Of a DNA stretch of 19,650 nt, positions 15,039 through 19,650 are shown one piece after another. The position numbers were made by a program, and so were the translations under genes. Source of the stretch: Lachnospiraceae bacterium (GTDB lineage: Bacteria; Bacillota; Clostridia; Lachnospirales; Lachnospiraceae); the NCBI GenBank assembly GCA_009774535.1, contig VSNY01000001.1, positions 55,771 through 75,420 of the forward strand, given 5' to 3'. Every line of letters starts with the position of its first letter. Within the stretch, counting starts at the first letter, position 1. Below the pieces are notes generated by a model. That model saw only the letters and a list, made by a program, of their open reading frames with translations, was not told the origin of the DNA and did no database searches.

Positions 15039-16412
15039 ATGGAGAAGAATCAAAATCAGGATATGGGGAGCGGCAGTGTGCCGAAATTAATGATGAAACT
15101 GGCGGTGCCGGCAGTGGTCGCACAGCTGATTAATATGCTGTACAATATTGTGGACCGGATATATATCGGACATATTCCGCAGGCGGGGGCGGCAGCCTTG
15201 ACGGGCGTTGGTCTGTTTTTGCCGATTTTAATGATGATCAACGCATTTGCGATGCTGGCAGGCTCCGGAGGGGCGCCGCGCGCAGCGATTGCTATGGGAA
15301 AAAATGACAGAGAAGGCGCGCAGAAAATCTTGGGCAACTGCTTTAGCGTGTTAATAATTTTTACGGTGTTTTTGACGATTGGATTTTACATATTTGCGCC
15401 GCAGCTTTTAAGGATGTTTGGGGCGAGTGATGTTACGCTGCCTTATGCGTTGTCATATGCGCGGATCTATATTTTGGGTACCATATTTGTAATGATTGTC
15501 ATGGGAATGAATCCGTTTATTACGACACAGGGATTTGCAAAATTCAGCATGATTACAACGGTTGTAGGCGCGGTTTGCAATATTATTCTGGACCCGATAC
15601 TTATTTTTGTATTGAAGATGGGCGTGCAGGGCGCAGCAGTTGCGACCGTTGTCAGTCAGGCGGTCAGCGCGGTATGGGTGGTGGCCTTTTTAAGAGGAAA
15701 AAAGACGATGCTGCGTCTGACAGTCGCGGATATGAAAATCGTGCCAAAAGTTATTTTTCCATGTCTGGCGCTTGGCATTTCTACTTTCGTGATGCTAAGT
15801 ACGGAGAGTATTTTGAATATCAGCTTTAACAGCAGTCTGTCCAGATACGGCGGAGATGTGGCGGTCGGTGCAATGACCATTATTTCTTCCTGCAACCAGC
15901 TGATTGCTCTGCCGCTGCAAGGAATCTGCCAGGGCGGGCAGCCGATTATGAGCTATAATTTTGGCGCGGGCAAAAAAGAGCGTGTCAAACAGGCGTTTCG
16001 ATGTCAGTTTTTTGCCGGAACTGGATATGCGGTTCTGATGTGGCTGCTTCTGATGATCGTTCCGCAGGCGTTTACACGGATTTTCAGCAGCGACGCCTCT
16101 TTGGTGGATTATACGGTGTGGGCTATGCGTATTTATATGGCTGGTATTTTTTCAACAGGAATCCAGGTTTCTTGTCAGCAGACATTTATGGCGCTTGGCC
16201 AGGCAAAGATCAGTCTGCTGATGGCGTGCCTTAGAAAACTGGTGCTTTTGATTCCGCTTATTTTTATACTGCCGCATATTTTTACAAATCCGGTGTTCGG
16301 CGTATTTGTGGCAGAACCGATCAGTGATATTCTGGCGGCGTCCGTCACCGCATCCATGCTGTTTATGCGGCTGAACACGATTCTGGACAATGGGCCTGCG
16401 GGGAAAGCATAA
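15039..16412 (+). CDS. MATE family efflux transporter
   Basis: 457 aa with 12 hydrophobic segments. The N-lobe start PKLMMKLAVPAVVAQLINML, then YNIVDRIYIGHI, and the C-lobe QGICQGGQPIMSYNFGAGKK are family hallmarks, closest in style to MepA-like MATE proteins. These exchange Na+ or H+ for cationic drugs, dyes or metabolites across the cytoplasmic membrane. Start: ATG 15039, two bases after the receiver gene, with AGGGAG shortly upstream inside that gene. Tight packing indicates co-expression with the phosphorelay genes. The exported compound is unknown. The A+T-richer region begins right after its stop. Confidence 0.92.
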   Translation: MEKNQNQDMGSGSVPKLMMKLAVPAVVAQLINMLYNIVDRIYIGHIPQAGAAALTGVGLFLPILMMINAFAMLAGSGGAPRAAIAMGKNDREGAQKILGNCFSVLIIFTVFLTIGFYIFAPQLLRMFGASDVTLPYALSYARIYILGTIFVMIVMGMNPFITTQGFAKFSMITTVVGAVCNIILDPILIFVLKMGVQGAAVATVVSQAVSAVWVVAFLRGKKTMLRLTVADMKIVPKVIFPCLALGISTFVMLSTESILNISFNSSLSRYGGDVAVGAMTIISSCNQLIALPLQGICQGGQPIMSYNFGAGKKERVKQAFRCQFFAGTGYAVLMWLLLMIVPQAFTRIFSSDASLVDYTVWAMRIYMAGIFSTGIQVSCQQTFMALGQAKISLLMACLRKLVLLIPLIFILPHIFTNPVFGVFVAEPISDILAASVTASMLFMRLNTILDNGPAGKA

Positions 16413-16423
16413 GTGGCGCATGG

Positions 16424-16452
16424 ATAATGATTTTCTCTATAAGCATCATTAT
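16424..16452. repeat. A+T-rich inverted repeat between MATE and LytTR genes
   Basis: ATAATGAT (16424-16431) and ATCATTAT (16445-16452) are perfect inverted copies around 13 bases. With only TTTC after it, this is a poor terminator. It could be a weak terminator or a regulator site for the downstream operon. No confident -35/-10 pair was found in the 65-base gap. Confidence 0.35.
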
Positions 16453-16477
16453 TTCAAAATGTATCATGAGGTGTGGT

Positions 16478-17191
16478 ATGTATAACATTGGAATTTGTGA
16501 TGATGGAAAGAATATATGTACATCTATTGAAAATATGCTTTTAAAATATGCACAGAAAAAGAATATCCAAGTCGATACAAATGTTTGGTATACAGGAGAA
16601 AGCCTGAGAAATTATCTGGCATCCGGCGGTTATCTGGATATTCTTTTTTTGGATATAGAACTATTTAAGATGACAGGCATTGAAGTTGGCAATTATATCA
16701 GAAATCAGCTGGATAATATGGGACTGCAGATTGTGTATATTTCGGGAAAGGCATCATATGCACAGCAATTATTCAAGACACAGCCTTTGGATTTTCTGGT
16801 CAAACCAATCGAACAGGAGCAGATCCATGAAGTTATGGACATGGCGCTTAAAATTGTAAAAAAGAGAAATGAGAGGTTTGAATTTCAACAGGGTAAGAAC
16901 TACTATTATATTCCTATGGGCGATATTGTTTATTTCGGAAGCGAAAGACGTAAAGTAAAAGTTGTAACCATGAAAGCGGCATATGAGTTCTATGGTAAGC
17001 TAAAAGAAGTGGCGAAATGTTTATCGGAGGATTTTATCATGATCCATCAGTCTTATGTCATAAACAAGGAATACGTTTTCAGGTACACCTATGAGACAGT
17101 GGAGTTGATAGATGGTACGATACTGACAATCAGTCTTGCAAACCGAAAACTTGTGAGGGACAAACTACTAAAGGAAGAATCATATGCTTGA
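16478..17191 (+). CDS. LytTR-family response regulator (AgrA/ComE type)
   Basis: 237 aa. Receiver domain residues 1-120 with Asp8/Asp9 (ICDDG), phospho-acceptor Asp59 (FLDIEL) and Lys109 (LVKPI). A LytTR DNA-binding domain follows at about 137-235 (YYYIPMGDIVYFGSERRKVK, then IMIHQSYVINKEYV). Such regulators bind paired short direct repeats and usually control peptide-signal, bacteriocin or virulence genes. The frame reaches back to 16427, but ATG 16478 is preferred because GAGG lies 7-8 bases upstream and the receiver strand (YNIGICDD) starts directly. Its end overlaps the kinase gene by 8 nt (17184-17191), so the two are translationally coupled. Base composition is A+T richer than in the genes before it. 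Confidence 0.92.
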   Translation: MYNIGICDDGKNICTSIENMLLKYAQKKNIQVDTNVWYTGESLRNYLASGGYLDILFLDIELFKMTGIEVGNYIRNQLDNMGLQIVYISGKASYAQQLFKTQPLDFLVKPIEQEQIHEVMDMALKIVKKRNERFEFQQGKNYYYIPMGDIVYFGSERRKVKVVTMKAAYEFYGKLKEVAKCLSEDFIMIHQSYVINKEYVFRYTYETVELIDGTILTISLANRKLVRDKLLKEESYA

Positions 17192-18068
17192 TTTTATACT
17201 GTGTGCATTGACAAATCTTTTTCGTATATTTCTGATTGATCGGTGCGTGTCCATCTTTTTAGAGACAGGTGTAAATAAAAAGAAAAGATACATCATCTGC
17301 GGCTGTTTTTATATCATAAATACTGTTTTGTTTTGGGAATTTCGTACGGTATGGATGAACATGATATGTAACCTGATCGGAATCAGTGCAATTGTATGTC
17401 TGTATACAAAGTCTGTCAAGATCAATCTGTTTGTAACGGGTACGATTTATTTGATCAACTGTGGTTGTGATGTGGCAGCTACATCCTTTTTTATCCATTA
17501 TCAGGATGGAGAATCCAACAATCAGATTTATGCTGTTATATCGTTTTTTTTGATTTTCATAGGTGCGTTAGTGATCGAAAAAATAATTACCATTCATAAA
17601 GACGCAGAGACTGTTCAGAATGTTTCGCTGATTTTAATGCCTATATGTAGTATTATAGTTATCACACTTTTGATTTATTCTGGTACTTGTACGAACATAG
17701 GGCTTGCTATTGTGAGCATTGGTTTATTAATTACAAATTTTCTTATGCTGTATCTGTATAATTTATTGCTGCATTCTATGCTGCGGCAATATGAGACGGA
17801 AAGGTTAAAGACACAGTTTCAGGTGTACGCAAATCAATTGCGTGTCATTCTCAAGGGAGAAGAAAAGATCAAAGCTTTACGTCATGATATGAAACATCAT
17901 CTCAATGAATTAATGCTGTTGGCGAATAAACATGATACCGCAGAAATACAAGAGTACATTGAACAGATGAAATTATTTCTTCAGAATCCCGATGAGATGG
18001 TTGCATCCGGAAATCTGGAAATTGACAGTGTACTCAATTATATTCTGCGAAAAGCGGAAAAAAATTGA
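17184..18068 (+). CDS. GHKL sensor histidine kinase, membrane and dimerisation part (gene interrupted)
   Basis: 294 aa. Five to six hydrophobic segments span residues about 1-195, as in AgrC/ComD/BlpH peptide-sensing kinases. A helical region with the H box ALRHDMKHH (His234) follows, and VASGNLEIDSVLNYILRKAE leads toward the ATPase domain. The frame then stops (TGA 18066-18068) right after a run of seven A (18058-18064). The missing ATPase domain is encoded immediately downstream in the -1 frame (see 18065-18487), so an intact gene would run 17184-18487. Start: ATG 17184 with AAGGAAG upstream, overlapping the response regulator gene by 8 nt. Alone, this product could be phosphorylated but could not bind ATP. 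Confidence 0.85.
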   Translation: MLDFILCALTNLFRIFLIDRCVSIFLETGVNKKKRYIICGCFYIINTVLFWEFRTVWMNMICNLIGISAIVCLYTKSVKINLFVTGTIYLINCGCDVAATSFFIHYQDGESNNQIYAVISFFLIFIGALVIEKIITIHKDAETVQNVSLILMPICSIIVITLLIYSGTCTNIGLAIVSIGLLITNFLMLYLYNLLLHSMLRQYETERLKTQFQVYANQLRVILKGEEKIKALRHDMKHHLNELMLLANKHDTAEIQEYIEQMKLFLQNPDEMVASGNLEIDSVLNYILRKAEKN

Positions 18069-18487
18069 AAACCGTAGATATCAAAGTAATGCTTCCCGAA
18101 AAAGTCCAACACTCTTTTGATCTTAATGTTCTGTTGGGAAATCTGCTTGAAAATGCGATTGAGGCATCAGAAAAAACAGAAAATAAATATCTGAGCGTTC
18201 ATATCGCACTAAAAAGAGGTGTTTTAAAGATAAAAATTGAGAACAGTTTTGAATCTTCTTGTATTTTACAGGAAAAGCGGCAAGGAAAAGATATCGTATT
18301 AAAGACGACAAAACCTTTTACGGATCAACATGGTATTGGATTGAAAAATGTGAAGAAGATTGTGAAAAAATATAATGGCACGATGTCGGTCACGACACAG
18401 AACGGCATATTCTGCGTTAATCTGATCCTGTATATGGAAGATCTGGAAAATGGGATGCAAAGACAGGGACAAGAGTTATATCAATAA
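18065..18487 (+). CDS. GHKL ATPase domain of the sensor kinase, in a shifted frame
   Basis: 140 aa if begun at TTG 18065. It holds the catalytic part missing from the preceding gene: N box LGNLLENAIEAS (residues 24-35), KIKIENSFE at the G1 position, and a GHKL-type G2 box HGIGLKNVKKIVKKYNG. The TTG overlaps the preceding stop (TTGA), and the only upstream purine stretch is CGGAAAAAAA, so independent initiation would be weak and coupled. A -1 shift on the A7 run joins both frames seamlessly (AEK-K-LKTVDIKVMLPEK). Possible readings are an inactivating indel, a sequencing error in the homopolymer, slippage by polymerase or ribosome, or a two-polypeptide kinase. Confidence 0.8.
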   Translation: MKTVDIKVMLPEKVQHSFDLNVLLGNLLENAIEASEKTENKYLSVHIALKRGVLKIKIENSFESSCILQEKRQGKDIVLKTTKPFTDQHGIGLKNVKKIVKKYNGTMSVTTQNGIFCVNLILYMEDLENGMQRQGQELYQ

Positions 18488-18500
18488 AAGGTGTGATAAG

Positions 18501-18528
18501 AGCATGGCAAAATTTTTGTCATGCTTTT
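18501..18528 (+). terminator. Terminator after the two-component genes
   Basis: AGCATGGC (18501-18508) pairs with GTCATGCT (18518-18525) with one G-U pair, and further A-T pairs extend inward. T4 then ATTAATT follows. It separates the kinase from the bacteriocin-like gene. Confidence 0.7.
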
Positions 18529-18597
18529 ATTAATTATTACAAAAATAAATACTAATTATGACAAGAAGCGGCACAGTATCCATTTTTTTGATAAGGT

Positions 18598-18627
18598 AGT
18601 TGTCAGAAAGGCTTGAAGGTGACAACT
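18598..18627. promoter_or_regulatory. Inverted repeat spanning the start of the bacteriocin-like gene
   Basis: AGTTGTCA (18598-18605) and TGACAACT (18620-18627) are perfect inverted copies around 14 bases. The loop contains GAAAGG and the candidate TTG start (18613), and the GTG candidate (18619) touches the right arm. It may be an operator or an RNA hairpin affecting translation. It does not match the direct-repeat layout usual for LytTR sites. Confidence 0.4.
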
Positions 18628-18906
18628 TTTGCTAACAATGAACCATCACCAACTCCAGATCGACATACTGGAAAGCGATTGAGTAAAATAGTTAATAGTG
18701 GTGGAGATCCAGCATACGCAGCATATGGTGAGACTTTGTGGTATTATAAGTATCATTATACAAATGCACGAATGGAACTGAGTAATGGGACTGTGAAAAC
18801 AGAAAGCGGGCGTCAGTGGGGCCAAAATGCAACTAAAGCAACATCACCGTATTATATGCCTGGTTTGTTTGATAACACAGAAGCCAGAACATATTGGGGA
18901 AGTTAG
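18613..18906 (+). CDS. Lactococcin 972 family-like bacteriocin, apparently without signal peptide
   Basis: 97 aa from TTG 18613, or 95 from GTG 18619, which has AGAAAGG about 7 bases upstream. The C-terminal 65 residues show the lactococcin 972-like order: Gly-Gly, a Tyr/Trp-rich stretch (YGETLWYYKYHYTNARMELS), NGTVKTESGRQWGQNATKAT, then a final aromatic cluster TEARTYWGS. Lactococcin 972 itself is Sec-secreted, binds lipid II and blocks septum formation. Here no hydrophobic signal segment precedes the mature-like part. The frame opens only from 18595 (stop TAA 18592-18594), and the other two frames upstream give no signal either. So it is 5'-truncated, leaderless, or not a bacteriocin. It is flanked by terminators on both sides and lies between a LytTR/GHKL system and an ABC permease, the expected neighbourhood for the family. 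The family call rests on my pattern reading. Confidence 0.6.
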   Translation: MKVTTFANNEPSPTPDRHTGKRLSKIVNSGGDPAYAAYGETLWYYKYHYTNARMELSNGTVKTESGRQWGQNATKATSPYYMPGLFDNTEARTYWGS

Positions 18907-18940
18907 ATCCAGATATAAATTAAATACTAGGATAAGATGG

Positions 18941-18977
18941 ATGCGGTGCAGCAAAAAATGTGCTGCACCGCATTTTT
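18941..18977 (+). terminator. Strong terminator between bacteriocin-like gene and permease
   Basis: ATGCGGTGCAGCA (18941-18953) and TGCTGCACCGCAT (18961-18973) form a perfect 13-bp stem with a 7-base loop, followed by T4 (18974-18977). It lies only about 28 bases before the permease ATG, so permease expression would need readthrough. This arrangement would give more bacteriocin than transporter mRNA. Confidence 0.9.
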
Positions 18978-19004
18978 ATTGTGCAACGAAAGAGTGGAGA
19001 TTAT

Positions 19005-19650
19005 ATGAGAGCAGCCGGAAAATCAGTAGCCTTTTATTTTTCAATTAATATTGTTATATATATACTTTTGACAGGATTTTTGTTATATTCTGAGAATCAA
19101 ACAAACTACGATAGACTTTCAAATCAATTATATTACGACAACATTTTATTGATTCATAATGGAAGAAATATTGATTGGACTGATGCAGGAGATTCCGAAC
19201 AATATAGAGTATACGTTGAGGTTAACTCAAATTGCAGAGCATTGATCAAAGATACGTCAAAATGGACTCCGCCTATGCTGAAAGGCTATTATCCCAAAGA
19301 AGAGATGGGAGCATTCGCTGTTGTTGGAAAAAATGCAGAAAAAATGATTTATTCGGATGCAAAAGGCGATCCATGGATTCGCTATATTGAGCAGGAGTTC
19401 CGTGTCACTGGGGTTGTGGGGGCAGAGTACGCAACATCGTGCGATGATTTGGTCATATTGTTTGGAGCAAAATTGAAAGAGAGTGATTTGGATCATATAG
19501 TATATATTGTGGATGTTAAAACACATACGGGAGCTCAAAGGATGGCAAAAAATTTAATTGCTGAATATCCGGAAATACAAATTCAACGTGGTGTAATAAA
19601 GGGAACAGCCCGACTTACAAAAAGTTCATATTTTTATAGATTATTAACAT
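19005..19650 (+). CDS. ABC transporter permease with MacB-like extracytoplasmic domain (3' end outside window)
   Basis: The frame from ATG 19005 stays open to the last base (215 codons) with no stop. GTGGAG lies 6-7 bases upstream. Residues about 7-28 (SVAFYFSINIVIYILLTGFL) are a TM helix. The following residues form an extracytoplasmic domain with the pattern of MacB-type periplasmic core regions (FRVTGVVGAEYATSCDDLVI, then LDHIVYIVDVKTHTGAQRMA). Such permeases carry further TM helices at the C-terminus, here outside the window. Lactococcin 972-type loci usually include a bacteriocin-associated membrane protein and an ABC ATPase for export or self-protection, and this would be the membrane partner. 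The ATPase, if present, lies further downstream. Base composition is very A+T rich. Confidence 0.75.
   Translation, partial: MRAAGKSVAFYFSINIVIYILLTGFLLYSENQTNYDRLSNQLYYDNILLIHNGRNIDWTDAGDSEQYRVYVEVNSNCRALIKDTSKWTPPMLKGYYPKEEMGAFAVVGKNAEKMIYSDAKGDPWIRYIEQEFRVTGVVGAEYATSCDDLVILFGAKLKESDLDHIVYIVDVKTHTGAQRMAKNLIAEYPEIQIQRGVIKGTARLTKSSYFYRLLT

Noticed and set aside
18541..18612. LytTR direct-repeat binding site before the bacteriocin-like gene
   Set aside because: ACAGTATCC and TAGTTGTCA vaguely resemble half-sites, but the spacing does not fit the usual 21-22-base period and the match is poor.
18613..18650. Double-glycine leader on the small protein (NSGG)
   Set aside because: Residues before GG do not follow the L-S-x-x-E-L-x-x-I pattern, and the Gly pair fits better as the start of the lactococcin 972-like domain.
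19257..19538. 93-codon minus-strand frame
   Set aside because: Lies antisense within the permease frame that is open from 19005 to the window end and has a good ribosome binding site.
1..19650. CRISPR arrays, tRNA or rRNA genes, transposase or integrase genes, riboswitches
   Set aside because: None recognised by reading: no regularly spaced repeats, no cloverleaf or rRNA-like stretches, and no mobile-element enzymes among the translations.

Overview
The window looks like a chromosomal segment of a spore-forming Clostridia, most likely Lachnospiraceae. This is an inference from gene content: a Veg homologue beside a DUF3794-LysM (SipL-like) spore envelope protein, full-length hybrid kinases with MATE transporters, LytTR/GHKL two-component genes, AGGAGG-type ribosome binding sites and TTGACA/TATAAT promoters. 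Most of the window has mixed to high G+C (38 of 60 bases in a sampled line at 12361). From about 16.42 kb to the end it is clearly A+T richer (21 of 60 at 17221, 16 of 60 at 19081), which suggests an acquired module.

Layout. (1) 1-1469, plus: the C-terminal half of a sensor histidine kinase and a membrane-anchored extracytoplasmic protein of unknown function, ending in a terminator that is partly coding. (2) 1506-3481, minus: an ArsB/NhaD-type ion transporter followed by a cytidylate-kinase-like P-loop protein. (3) 3482-3846: a gene-poor stretch with a promoter and a G+C-rich repeat. (4) 3847-6301, plus: a PrcB-domain lipoprotein, veg with its own strong promoter, and sipL, whose TTG start and Shine-Dalgarno sequence sit in the downstream arm of the veg terminator. 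(5) 6459-8338, minus: an lrgA-lrgB operon closing with an FCD-type GntR regulator. A 15-bp palindrome of the FadR/FCD type lies between the -10 box and the ribosome binding site. (6) 8461-10871, minus: a TetR regulator, an ABC ATPase and an ABC-2 permease. (7) 11065-16412, plus: a 7TM hybrid kinase (HK-REC-Hpt), a pseudo-receiver/receiver protein and a MATE transporter, closely packed. (8) 16478-19650, plus: a LytTR response regulator, a GHKL sensor kinase interrupted at an A7 run, a small protein resembling the lactococcin 972 family, and the start of an ABC permease with a MacB-like extracytoplasmic domain that runs off the window.

How the parts work together. Region 5 reads as a self-contained, metabolite-controlled LrgAB transport operon. 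Region 7 reads as a phosphorelay (kinase, own receiver, Hpt, stand-alone receiver) linked to an exporter. Region 8 reads as a bacteriocin locus under an AgrCA/ComDE-like two-component system, with signs of decay or unusual expression: a split kinase and no recognisable secretion signal on the bacteriocin. No tRNA, rRNA, CRISPR array, transposase or integrase gene was seen.
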